Source: Cytophagales bacterium
GTDB lineage: Bacteria; Bacteroidota; Bacteroidia; Cytophagales; Cyclobacteriaceae
Assembly (NCBI GenBank): GCA_017303795.1
Contig: JAFLBR010000005.1
Span: 124,001-188,000 of the forward strand
DNA length: 64,000 bases
Direction of reading: 5' to 3'
How positions within the stretch are numbered: position 1 is the first letter of the stretch; each line of letters opens with the position of its first letter. The position numbers were made by a program, and so were the translations under genes. The notes below the pieces were generated by a model. It worked only from the letters and a program-made list of their open reading frames with translations, did not search any database and was not told the DNA's origin. This document shows positions 25,499 through 33,591 of the stretch, piece by piece.

Positions 25499-25971
25499 GG
25501 TCTGTAAAGTTTAATAAAGGCAAGGTGATTCTCTTTCGATTCGAAGTAGCACACTTTGCCTGACTTGTCGGGGTGTAAGCAAATGAAGGCTGTTGCCTTG
25601 CTGATTCTTTTTTTGCTTACGGGGTCAATCGCATAGCGCTCGGCTTCGTTTGATTGAAGTGCCGCTATGCAATGCTGACTGCACGCGAAGTAGGTTCCAT
25701 CCAGATCAGGCACCACCATTTGTGTATGTTCGCCCATAAATCCATCGGTAGACATACAAACCTTGCTAGAAGCAATTAATACATTGGGCTCGGGAAAGTC
25801 GTTTCTGTGCGTATGACCATCCAATGATGGAGCCGAATTGTGAGCCATCATGACAATCCAAATCAAGGTTGCGCCTACAGAAGTGAAGGCAAGTGTGGTG
25901 ATTGTCCACTCTTGCCATTTCACTTTCTTCTTTTGTGTGCTAGCTTTTGGTTTGACTTTTTGCTTGTTCAT
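25495..25971 (-). CDS. Membrane-anchored TRASH/YHS-like metal-binding protein
   Basis: A 158-residue protein with a Lys-rich cytoplasmic N-terminus, one membrane helix (about 25-45) and a periplasmic domain with spaced Cys residues: VCMSTDGFMG, TYFACSQHCIAAL, IDPVSKKRISKATAFICLH and KVCYFESKENHLAF. These resemble the TRASH/YHS metal-binding folds, in which Cys residues hold a heavy metal. The His at SLDGHTHRN adds a possible ligand. It likely binds or senses copper in the periplasm. The family assignment is by motif only. Confidence 0.6.
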   Translation of the reverse strand: MNKQKVKPKASTQKKKVKWQEWTITTLAFTSVGATLIWIVMMAHNSAPSLDGHTHRNDFPEPNVLIASSKVCMSTDGFMGEHTQMVVPDLDGTYFACSQHCIAALQSNEAERYAIDPVSKKRISKATAFICLHPDKSGKVCYFESKENHLAFIKLYRP

Positions 25972-25994
25972 TCGGACTATTCACTTAATTTTTT

Positions 25995-26438
25995 CTAAGG
26001 CTTGCGCGATGAGTTGTGCATGTGCACAATCTTCCACACGCCATTTTCTTTTTTTAGAAAGGACGAAGCCACACCTTTTCGTTTGATTTCAGAATTATCT
26101 TTTTTCAGTATAATGGTGTAGTTGTAGGTCTCCACGGCAAAAGCATAGTCACCTGTAACAGTTACTGCCACATTGTAGGGGTCAAACTTAAAAGAAGTGA
26201 AGTCGCCTAACTCCGGGCCGATGTGGTGCGCAAGGTACTCCTGATAGGTGCCTTCTACTTTGCCGGATTCAATGATCTGGCTGTTGGCAACAAACAACAC
26301 ATCCGTTCCTTTTACATCCAGTTTTTCAAGAGCATTTTTGTAGGACGATAAAACATCCTTTACTTTTTGCTCATCGGTTTGTGCAAATGCACCAGAGCAT
26401 ACCAAAAGACTTAGCAATACAAATGATAATACCTTCAT
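25995..26438 (-). CDS. Exported NTF2-like (SnoaL/DUF4440) protein
   Basis: A 147-residue protein with a signal peptide (about 1-19) and an NTF2-like cone fold. DEQKVKDVLSSYKNALEKLD forms the first helices, and VASSFLKKENGVWKIVHMHNS is the typical final strand pair. Such proteins bind small ligands. The two closing His residues (HMH) could coordinate metal. It lies 23 bases before the TRASH-like gene in the same direction. Confidence 0.8.
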   Translation of the reverse strand: MKVLSFVLLSLLVCSGAFAQTDEQKVKDVLSSYKNALEKLDVKGTDVLFVANSQIIESGKVEGTYQEYLAHHIGPELGDFTSFKFDPYNVAVTVTGDYAFAVETYNYTIILKKDNSEIKRKGVASSFLKKENGVWKIVHMHNSSRKP

Positions 26439-26459
26439 AGTTTTAACAGTTAGTTGGAT

Positions 26460-27527
26460 TTATTGTTTTAATACTATGCCGTTTGGCTTTTTGCCAACGG
26501 CTATTGTCTTGGTTACTGCATGTGTACTCACGTTTACTACAGATACTGAGGCATCACTTTGGTTGGTTACATACGCCTTCATCTCATCGGATGTAAAAGC
26601 AATAGCGTGTGCACCGGCACGGGTATCAAATGCTCCACCATGCGTCCATGTTGTGCCATCTTTAGTCCAGTAATGTACCTTTCCATTGTCAGGATCAGTA
26701 ACCCAAAGCTCGTTATGCATTTCATTGTATGCGGCATAGCCCGGCATGAAGCCGAGGTCGATGGTAGCTTCAACGGCCAGCGTGGAAACATTGACTACAG
26801 AAATAGTCTGCCCTTCTTCGTTGTCCACATACATGCGATTATCCGAACCTGGCCATGCACCTACAGGGTCTGCACCAACATCAATCGTTGACAAAACTTG
26901 TTTAGTGGATGGATTGATGGCGGTTACTGTGTTTGAACCACCGTTGGCAACAAACGCAACAGACCCATCGGCAGAAAATGTAACTTCCGCGGGATCCGCT
27001 CCTACTTCAATAGTCGCTTTTAATGCATAGGTAGTTGCATTGTAAACCACTACAGTTCCCATGTCGTCCATTTGCGATGTCCAAATTTCACTTCCATCAG
27101 GAGAGAACACCGCGTTGTGGTTCATCATCTCCAGATCAATCACGCGGCTGACGGTTCCCTTCACAGCATCCAGCAATGCTACCTTTCCCATCATGTTGTC
27201 CATACCGCCCGCATGCCCTGCGCTTAAATCTGTTCCCGGCACACCTATTGCCAAAATCGACTTAGTTGAATTGATGTAGGCATGATGCGGCCACATAATC
27301 TCATCGGTCATACCGCCATGCCCGGCCATTGATTCATCGCCCAGCGAAATAGTTCCAACTACTTCATCAGTGGATAAGTTGATAACCGAAATGGAGTTTG
27401 ACTCTCCATTAACTATATACGCGGCATCGAAATTAATATTCAGTTCTTTCTTGTCCATTTCGTGCTCCATACAAGAAAACATCAGTGTCGATGTTATCAT
27501 GCTTACCCATACAAATTGCTTTTTCAT
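26460..27527 (-). CDS. YncE-type seven-bladed propeller lipoprotein
   Basis: A 355-residue lipoprotein (lipobox MFSC near residue 19) with repeated YVTN-type propeller units such as ISVINLSTDEVVGTISLG, VTAINPSTKQVLSTIDVG and VSVVNVSTHAVTKTIAVG. It has Met/His-rich stretches, EHEMDKKE and AGHAGGMDNMMG. YncE-like propellers sit in the periplasm or on the outer membrane, and several occur in copper or denitrification clusters. Its exact role is unknown. Confidence 0.85.
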   Translation of the reverse strand: MKKQFVWVSMITSTLMFSCMEHEMDKKELNINFDAAYIVNGESNSISVINLSTDEVVGTISLGDESMAGHGGMTDEIMWPHHAYINSTKSILAIGVPGTDLSAGHAGGMDNMMGKVALLDAVKGTVSRVIDLEMMNHNAVFSPDGSEIWTSQMDDMGTVVVYNATTYALKATIEVGADPAEVTFSADGSVAFVANGGSNTVTAINPSTKQVLSTIDVGADPVGAWPGSDNRMYVDNEEGQTISVVNVSTLAVEATIDLGFMPGYAAYNEMHNELWVTDPDNGKVHYWTKDGTTWTHGGAFDTRAGAHAIAFTSDEMKAYVTNQSDASVSVVNVSTHAVTKTIAVGKKPNGIVLKQ

Positions 27528-27544
27528 CTTAAACGCTGTTTAGT

Positions 27545-28057
27545 TTATTGAATCGTTTCTTTCACACTACCGCACTTCAGCATCTTATCACCGAAGTAGG
27601 GGTTCTTGATCTGCTTTTCGTTCGAGAGCCAGTATGCACCACTATTATTGTTGGCCATGGGGCAATACTCCAAGTAGATCATGCCCATAGAAAGTTTTCC
27701 GTCTTTCACTAACATAGCCATCATATCGCTTACACCGGAAAAGGCTTCGCGCTGACCATTGAGATCGGCTGCGGCTGTTACTTTGGCAACTTCATCTGCC
27801 ACCATTTTACTATTTTTTACGTTTGCCAATGACTTTTGTAACTCACCCGCGGCCTTTTTTGCTTCGTCTTGGTTGGATGCAACAAGGGCGTCTTTCAGAT
27901 GCAGATAGTGCTCATAGGCTTTGCCCAGTGTGGCGTCTTTGAACATAACCATACTCTGGTCGGTTTTCTTTTCGGCACCGTGACCAGCATGGTCGTGTTG
28001 CGCGTTGGCTGCCCAGCTACCCAGAACGAGGCAAGCGATTATCAATTTAGTTTTCAT
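27545..28057 (-). CDS. Exported DUF3347 protein, copy 2
   Basis: A 170-residue protein with a signal peptide (about 1-19), a short His-rich segment (HDHAGHG) and a helical DUF3347 domain that ends in EYCPMANNNSGAYWLSNEKQ and NPYFGDKMLKCG. The conserved CPM and KMLKCG Cys/Met residues suggest copper binding, and the domain is often fused to or encoded beside CusB. A paralogue lies at 30225-30857. The segment order and length match stand-alone members. Confidence 0.85.
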   Translation of the reverse strand: MKTKLIIACLVLGSWAANAQHDHAGHGAEKKTDQSMVMFKDATLGKAYEHYLHLKDALVASNQDEAKKAAGELQKSLANVKNSKMVADEVAKVTAAADLNGQREAFSGVSDMMAMLVKDGKLSMGMIYLEYCPMANNNSGAYWLSNEKQIKNPYFGDKMLKCGSVKETIQ

Positions 28058-28079
28058 AGTTGTGTTTGTTTAAGTTGTT

Positions 28080-29549
28080 TTAAATGATTTTAAAATTCAG
28101 CATCATGCCATCGTCTTCATGTTCTAGGTTGTGGCAATGAAAAACGAATACACCGGTGTATGAGGGAAAGGTCATAATCACGCGCACCTTTTCGCCCGGC
28201 ATCACTAGCACTGTATCTTTCCAACCTTTTTCGGTGGCTATTAAATTTCCGCGACCACCCGTGCGTTCAAGTATTTGGAACTGTACACCATGTATATGCA
28301 TCGGATGGATTTCATCACCCATCCGGTTATCGAACTCCCATATCTCGGTGGTGTTCGCTTGCACGGTTTCATCAACTCTGTCCATCTGAAATGTTTTTCC
28401 TCCGATGGAATGCCTGCCCATACCTCCGTGACCACCCATACCTCCGACCAGTGCCGCAATGTCGAACGTGCGAGTCTTAACTACCGAGGCAACGGGAATC
28501 ATGTTTATCGTTGAAAGAGTTGCCGGAAGGGTGAAGGCTGGTGCAGTGGCTTGCGCCATCACAAACTTCATGATGTTGAATTGCTGCCTGCCTTGTACGT
28601 TGTATTGACTGAATTTTTTGCTCTGTAAATACACCGATTGACCAAGTGCAATTCCCGAAAAATCAACCAGCACATCGGCACGTTCTCCGGGTGCCAACAT
28701 CAGGCTATTTACGTTTTCAGGTGTAGCCAGCAATCCGCCATCTGCACCAATCACATGAAAAGACATTCCATTAGAAAATGCGAGATTATATACGCGGGCT
28801 GTTGAGCCGTTGAGTACTCTCAATCGTTGCCAGCCCTTTGCAATGCTTGCAACCGGTGCATAAATACCGTTCACAATGATATGTTCACCCAGGTAACCCG
28901 TCATGATTTCATCTTCACTCGGTGAGTAGTCGAGCGATGAACCGGAGAAACGTTTATCCTGAATGATCAGCGGTATTTCAAAATCCCCAGATGGTAGGTC
29001 GAGTGCGGCTTCTTCACTATCCGTTACAATAAACATTCCAGCCAGCCCCATGAACACTTGTCGTGCAGTGGCCTCGTGCGGATGCGGATGATACCAATAC
29101 GTTCCCGCACGTTGATTAATAGGAAGTGTATAGGTGAATGAACCGCCTCCGGCAATCAAATCCTTGGGGTGACCATCCATATCTTCCGGCACAATCAATC
29201 CGTGCCAGTGTATATTAGTCTCTTCACTTAAATTGTTTTGAACCTGAACACTCACGGTTTCGCCACTCGTAGCTTTGATGGTATTGCCCAACACTCCATT
29301 TCGATAGGAAAGGATTGATGAAGAAGAATTGTTTAGCATCTGTGCGGTTGTGGTCTGCACATTTAATGATGTGTTGCCTTCAACAATGGCAGGCCTGAAA
29401 AGCGGCTGATTAAAACTGCCCTCCACAATCCAGTTGTCTTCACCTATCATATCTTCCTCCGTATGGCAGGCACTAAGTAATAATGATGGACCTGCCCATG
29501 CAGTGATGGCTGAAAGCCCCGATGTTTTAATAAACTCTCTTCGTTTCAT
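28080..29549 (-). CDS. Tat-exported multicopper oxidase (CueO/CotA-like)
   Basis: A 489-residue oxidase with a leader combining twin arginines (KRREFIKTS, residues 2-10) and a possible lipobox (LLSAC28). Copper ligands are in HWHG (114-117), HPHPHEA (154-160), HPMHIHGVQFQI and FHCHNLEHEDDGMM near the C-terminus, so all three cupredoxin domains are present. A Gly/Met/His loop (GGMGGHGGMGRHS) precedes the last domain. It should oxidise Cu(I) in the periplasm. Its ATG overlaps the upstream methyltransferase stop by four bases. Confidence 0.92.
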   Translation of the reverse strand: MKRREFIKTSGLSAITAWAGPSLLLSACHTEEDMIGEDNWIVEGSFNQPLFRPAIVEGNTSLNVQTTTAQMLNNSSSSILSYRNGVLGNTIKATSGETVSVQVQNNLSEETNIHWHGLIVPEDMDGHPKDLIAGGGSFTYTLPINQRAGTYWYHPHPHEATARQVFMGLAGMFIVTDSEEAALDLPSGDFEIPLIIQDKRFSGSSLDYSPSEDEIMTGYLGEHIIVNGIYAPVASIAKGWQRLRVLNGSTARVYNLAFSNGMSFHVIGADGGLLATPENVNSLMLAPGERADVLVDFSGIALGQSVYLQSKKFSQYNVQGRQQFNIMKFVMAQATAPAFTLPATLSTINMIPVASVVKTRTFDIAALVGGMGGHGGMGRHSIGGKTFQMDRVDETVQANTTEIWEFDNRMGDEIHPMHIHGVQFQILERTGGRGNLIATEKGWKDTVLVMPGEKVRVIMTFPSYTGVFVFHCHNLEHEDDGMMLNFKII

Positions 29550-30214
29550 AATATCGAATGATTCGGTTTTAGGCCGCTGAAAATTCTTACTGTGCCGACC
29601 ATCGTATTAAAAACCCCGTTTTCATCTGCATTTAGAAAACCTGTTTCGCGAATGGCATTAGGCAATACATTTTTCACACTGTCTTGCGTAGTCTCGAAAC
29701 CATCTAAAAGTTGAACTGCATAAAAGCCCGTTCGCTGCAATACGTTGGCAGGTTTGGCAAAGTCTGCAATGTTCACAGTGCCTGACGGTTTAAGCACTCG
29801 CATGATTTCATCCAACGCCCCGTACTTCTGGCGCAAGGTGAGATGATGAAAGACCAAGCTCGACATAACCTTATCAAAGCAGTTGTCAGGGTATGGAAGT
29901 CGTCCACCATCGTAGAGCTTCGTTTGAATGGTGAGCCCGGCTCCCTCTACTTTTTTCTTTGCGATAGAGAGAATCTTTTCATCAATGTCCACTCCGTGAA
30001 ATTCAGCCTCCCTGTGTTTCTGAGCAGCCATGATGGAAAGCGTCAACGATCCGCAGCCAAAGTCAAGTATTTTGTCGTTGGCTTGAATCTTCATTTGGTT
30101 GATTAACGTGCTTTTAAACTTTCGTTCCGGCATAGTCAGTTGAAGCACCGGATCGTAGATGCGGGTGAGCCAATCGTATTTTAGGGCAGGTATATAGTTT
30201 TTGTTATCTGACAT
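29546..30214 (-). CDS. Class I SAM-dependent methyltransferase (UbiE/COQ5-like)
   Basis: A 222-residue cytoplasmic enzyme. The SAM-binding loop is ILDFGCGSLTLSIMA (about 49-63), with the acidic ribose motif EFHGVDID and VMSSLVFHHL further on. The substrate is unknown. It is the second methyltransferase of the cluster, is unlike the first in sequence, and its stop overlaps the oxidase start (ATGA), so the two proteins are made together. It lies 10 bases after the DUF3347 gene at 30225. Confidence 0.82.
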   Translation of the reverse strand: MSDNKNYIPALKYDWLTRIYDPVLQLTMPERKFKSTLINQMKIQANDKILDFGCGSLTLSIMAAQKHREAEFHGVDIDEKILSIAKKKVEGAGLTIQTKLYDGGRLPYPDNCFDKVMSSLVFHHLTLRQKYGALDEIMRVLKPSGTVNIADFAKPANVLQRTGFYAVQLLDGFETTQDSVKNVLPNAIRETGFLNADENGVFNTMVGTVRIFSGLKPNHSIL

Positions 30215-30224
30215 TACCTGAATT

Positions 30225-30857
30225 TTACTTCAACTTCTCTTTTACTTCACCGCATGTCATCATCTTATCTCCGAAATAAGGATTCCGGATTTTGTCTTCG
30301 TTACTCAACCAAAATGCACCCTGATTGTCGAAGGCCATCGGGCAAAACTCATAATAGGCGTTAGTACCACCTAGCCCGTAAGCCTTAATGCTCTTGTATA
30401 AATTGTCTGACAACGTGCTGAATTCTTCACGTTGCATTTCGATATCCTCAGTTGCCTGCATGGATTGAAGAGAAGTACTAAGTCCGTTCAGGTAATTCAT
30501 CCAGTCGTTGTGTGCAGCACCGTTCAATAACTTCATATCTACCTTACCAATAATCGCCAGCGTAGTACCGGCTTCTGCTTTTACCTTAGCCGCATCGGAA
30601 GAAACAAAGGCTTCTTTTAAGGTGACATACGATGTAAACACGCCTGCCAATTGCTGTTGAAAAGCGGCATCCACCGTAAAGGTTGGCTCGGCAGCTTCAG
30701 CATAATTTGATGTGCCGGAAACGTGTTGTGCGCTATCTTGGTGTTCATGTGCATCATGATCGTGCGCATCGGCTGATTCTTTCTTGCCTCCGCAATTGAG
30801 TAAGGCCAATGAACCGGCAGCGAATACAAGCGAGAAGAAAATAGATTTTGTTTTCAT
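30225..30857 (-). CDS. DUF3347 lipoprotein, copy 1
   Basis: A 210-residue lipoprotein (LALLNC, Cys near residue 22) with an Asp/His-rich linker (DAHDHDAHEHQDS) and a DUF3347 domain ending in YYEFCPMAFDNQGAFWLSNE and NPYFGDKMMTCGEVKEKL. It shares the terminal CPM and KM--CG motif with the copy at 27545 but differs elsewhere. It probably binds copper at the outer or inner membrane surface and hands it to the RND pump encoded upstream. Confidence 0.85.
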   Translation of the reverse strand: MKTKSIFFSLVFAAGSLALLNCGGKKESADAHDHDAHEHQDSAQHVSGTSNYAEAAEPTFTVDAAFQQQLAGVFTSYVTLKEAFVSSDAAKVKAEAGTTLAIIGKVDMKLLNGAAHNDWMNYLNGLSTSLQSMQATEDIEMQREEFSTLSDNLYKSIKAYGLGGTNAYYEFCPMAFDNQGAFWLSNEDKIRNPYFGDKMMTCGEVKEKLK

Positions 30858-30874
30858 AGTTGTTTGGTATGTAA

Positions 30875-31015
30875 TTAGTTAAAATTTAAAAGTTTAAACT
30901 GACTGATAGCCGCAACAAGTACAATCGCGGCAATGACGGTATACAGAGTCAGCCTCGCCCATTTTGCTATGAGGCTGGGTTTGTTTTCAAAGGCTGGTTT
31001 ACAACACTCCTTCAT
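30875..31015 (-). CDS. 46-residue membrane peptide between the DUF3347 and CusB genes
   Basis: ATG at 31015, TAA at 30875-30877. The product starts MKECCKPAFENKPSLIAKW and continues into one hydrophobic helix (LTLYTVIAAIVLVAAIS). The start lies 4 bases after the stop of the adaptor gene at 31020, so it is probably translationally coupled. The vicinal Cys pair next to the membrane could bind Cu(I). I know no family name. Confidence 0.55.
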   Translation of the reverse strand: MKECCKPAFENKPSLIAKWARLTLYTVIAAIVLVAAISQFKLLNFN

Positions 31016-31019
31016 ATTA

Positions 31020-32237
31020 TTAATGATTATGACCCGCCATCGGGTCTGTGCCTTTCTTTAAAATCAATTCGCTGTAAAGCAGGTATGCACCACTCACGGC
31101 CACGATTTCATTTTCCTCAAGACCGGATATAATTTCCACTTGCTCAAAATCTTCCACGCCAATTTTTACCATGCGTGGGATGAACGTGTTCTGCTCTGAT
31201 TGTACATACACGTGTGTACCGTTGCCATCGCGTATAATTGCATCTACCGGAATGGCCAACGCTTTACGCGATGAATGCGTGAAGAATACTTGTGCCTGCA
31301 TGCCCGGTTTGAAACGTGAATCTGAATTACTCAACGATGCGCGCATCACCGTGATTTGTGAATTCGCACGGTATTCGGGGCTTAAAAAATTCGCGGTTGC
31401 TGTGATTGATTCTGATTCAAATCCGATTGCACGAACACTGATCTTATCACCCAGTTTAACAAAGCGTGTTTCGTGAGGATAGAGTTCGGCTTCAAGCCAT
31501 AGCGAAGCAATGTTCTCAATACGGTAGAGTCTGTCACCTTCATTTACATATTGACCTTCTGCAACAGCAATCTCTTCTATGATTCCGCCTGCCGGAGCAA
31601 GAAAAGTAATTCGTTGTTGAACCGCTTTCGCGGATGCCAATTGCTCAACTTGTTTTTTATTGAGGCCATAAAGCAAGAGTTTACTCTCTGCGGCTTTCAG
31701 AAAACTCTCGTAACGCTTTTCCTCCTTACCAAGTGCCTCATACTGCTCAAGGGCCAGCAGGTATTCGCGCTGGAGTGTAAGTAGGGTTTCACTGTAAATT
31801 TCATAAAGCGGTTCGCCTTGTTTTACCATACGCCCCGTTTCTTTAATAAAGAGTTTTTCAATTCGACCTGTGGTGCGGCTGCTGATGATGGTTGTCTTCT
31901 CCTCATCTACCATAAGCCGGGCATTTACCACCAGCGTTTGGCCAATTGGCTTCACCGAAACTTTTTGTGTTGTGATGTTGGCGAGTTTTATCTGGCTATC
32001 GGTTAACATCAAACCATTGCCTTCGTTTGCACCAGTGGCATTCATTGGAACTAAATCCATGCCGCACACAGGGCATGTACCCGGCCCGTCTTGCACTACA
32101 TTCGGGTGCATCGGGCACGTGTACTTCGTTGCCGTGCTTTCTTGTGCGGCAGTGTGATCGCTGTGGTCTTCTTTTTTCCCGCTAGTACAGCCGGAGAGAA
32201 TAGCACCAATCAGAAAAATATATACTTCAATCTTCAT
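31020..32237 (-). CDS. CusB-type RND periplasmic adaptor with HMBD, copy 1
   Basis: A 405-residue lipoprotein (lipobox SGCTS) that carries a heavy-metal-binding domain (CPMHPNVVQDGPGTCPVCGM, about residues 40-60) followed by the membrane-fusion core: a helical hairpin and lipoyl/barrel segments (GRIEKLFIKETGRMVKQGEP, GGIIEEIAVAEGQYVNEGD). It connects the inner-membrane CusA pump with TolC. It ends in DPMAGHNH. A second adaptor lies directly upstream, one base away. Confidence 0.9.
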   Translation of the reverse strand: MKIEVYIFLIGAILSGCTSGKKEDHSDHTAAQESTATKYTCPMHPNVVQDGPGTCPVCGMDLVPMNATGANEGNGLMLTDSQIKLANITTQKVSVKPIGQTLVVNARLMVDEEKTTIISSRTTGRIEKLFIKETGRMVKQGEPLYEIYSETLLTLQREYLLALEQYEALGKEEKRYESFLKAAESKLLLYGLNKKQVEQLASAKAVQQRITFLAPAGGIIEEIAVAEGQYVNEGDRLYRIENIASLWLEAELYPHETRFVKLGDKISVRAIGFESESITATANFLSPEYRANSQITVMRASLSNSDSRFKPGMQAQVFFTHSSRKALAIPVDAIIRDGNGTHVYVQSEQNTFIPRMVKIGVEDFEQVEIISGLEENEIVAVSGAYLLYSELILKKGTDPMAGHNH

Positions 32238-32238
32238 G

Positions 32239-33591
32239 CTATTTCGATTTTATAAAACTTTCGCTATCCACCATATACTGTGCGTTCGAGGCTACTTCAT
32301 CGGATGAAGCAAGCCCCTGCTTCACTTCGATTGAACCATTAAAGCGAATGCCCGTGATAATTTTCTTTGGTTTGAACACACCGCGTTCTTTCACGAAAGC
32401 AATTTTTTCTACCCCCAAGTCCAGTATGGCTTCTTTTGGTAACCACAGTGCTTCACTGGTTTGAAACTGTAGTGTGGCGGAAACTAACTGACCGATGCGT
32501 AGTTCGGTGTTGCGTACATACACTCTTACTTTTATAAATTCCTCACCCTCCGAAAAGAAAGGCTGAACAAAATCCACCTTCGCCTCTTCTGTCTTGCCAT
32601 TGCCCAAGTCAAGTAAAATCTTGTCGCCTGCTTTTACTGAACCTGCCTGCGCTAAAGCAAGGTTGAGTTCCACACGGAGCGCGGAAGTATTCACAACTTT
32701 AAACAAAGGCTGGCCTGTGGTAACATAGCCGCCTTCACGAATCAATTCTGCGTTAGGTTGTGGAGTGGATGGTGCAGCCGTCTGCGGAGTGGAGCCCATG
32801 CCGGCATCACCCATGCCACCGCCCATTGATGAAGTGGCCGGGGATGATGCGGTAACCATTGCAGGTGCCTGCTGATTATCACTAATAATATATCCATCAT
32901 ATCCGCTGAAAATAGAAAAGGTGTACACCGGTTCTTTTCGTGCCATAATTTCATCCACTTGCTTTTCGGAAGCTCCCAACAAAAGCAACTTGCTTTTGGC
33001 TGAACGAATCAACTCCTCATTACTTTTATCATTCTCCGTCAGGTAAAGCAGTTCACGTTGTGCAGTCAGTAATTCCGGACTATAGATGTCGGCCACTTTT
33101 TGGCCTTTGCGCACAGGTTGGAAAGCATACTTCAAATAGACTTTCTCTAACCTGCCACCAATGCGTGTCGGAATGTTGTACACATAGCGTGTATCATAAG
33201 TAACGACACCCTGCGCCTGAACAGTGACTGCCAAAGACTTATACTCAGCCTTCACTGTTTTAATGGAAGCAATAACCACTTCGTTAGGTGATTTTATTAA
33301 ACGCGCCAGGTCTTCTGTTATCTCTACTTCCTCGCCAGCTCTCGCTTTGCGCACCAAGTCCATACCACAAACAGGGCACGTGCTCGGTCTGTCAGACACT
33401 ACCGTTGGGTGCATGGGGCAGATGTAGGTGTCTGCGTTCTCTGCCTGTTTGTCGGGTGAGCATGCGCTTACCAGTAAAAGAGTTAGCAGCATGCAGTAAG
33501 CAGTAGGCAGTATTCGCTTACCAATACTAAAGACGGTCAACTGTTGTCTGGCAATTGCCAACGTTAGATTACTTCTCCAGTTCTTTTTCAT
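32239..33591 (-). CDS. CusB-type RND periplasmic adaptor with HMBD, copy 2
   Basis: A 450-residue adaptor with the HMBD motif CPMHPTVVSDRPSTCPVCGM and membrane-fusion segments (GGRLEKVYLKYAFQPVRKGQ). A Met/Gly-rich loop (SSMGGGMGDAGMGS) is inserted around residues 245-260. The N-terminus is uncertain. Started at 33591 it overlaps TolC by 23 bases and has a long leader before the lipobox LLLVSAC. Starting at Met34 (33492) gives a leader with no basic residue, so I keep 33591. Confidence 0.85.
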   Translation of the reverse strand: MKKNWRSNLTLAIARQQLTVFSIGKRILPTAYCMLLTLLLVSACSPDKQAENADTYICPMHPTVVSDRPSTCPVCGMDLVRKARAGEEVEITEDLARLIKSPNEVVIASIKTVKAEYKSLAVTVQAQGVVTYDTRYVYNIPTRIGGRLEKVYLKYAFQPVRKGQKVADIYSPELLTAQRELLYLTENDKSNEELIRSAKSKLLLLGASEKQVDEIMARKEPVYTFSIFSGYDGYIISDNQQAPAMVTASSPATSSMGGGMGDAGMGSTPQTAAPSTPQPNAELIREGGYVTTGQPLFKVVNTSALRVELNLALAQAGSVKAGDKILLDLGNGKTEEAKVDFVQPFFSEGEEFIKVRVYVRNTELRIGQLVSATLQFQTSEALWLPKEAILDLGVEKIAFVKERGVFKPKKIITGIRFNGSIEVKQGLASSDEVASNAQYMVDSESFIKSK

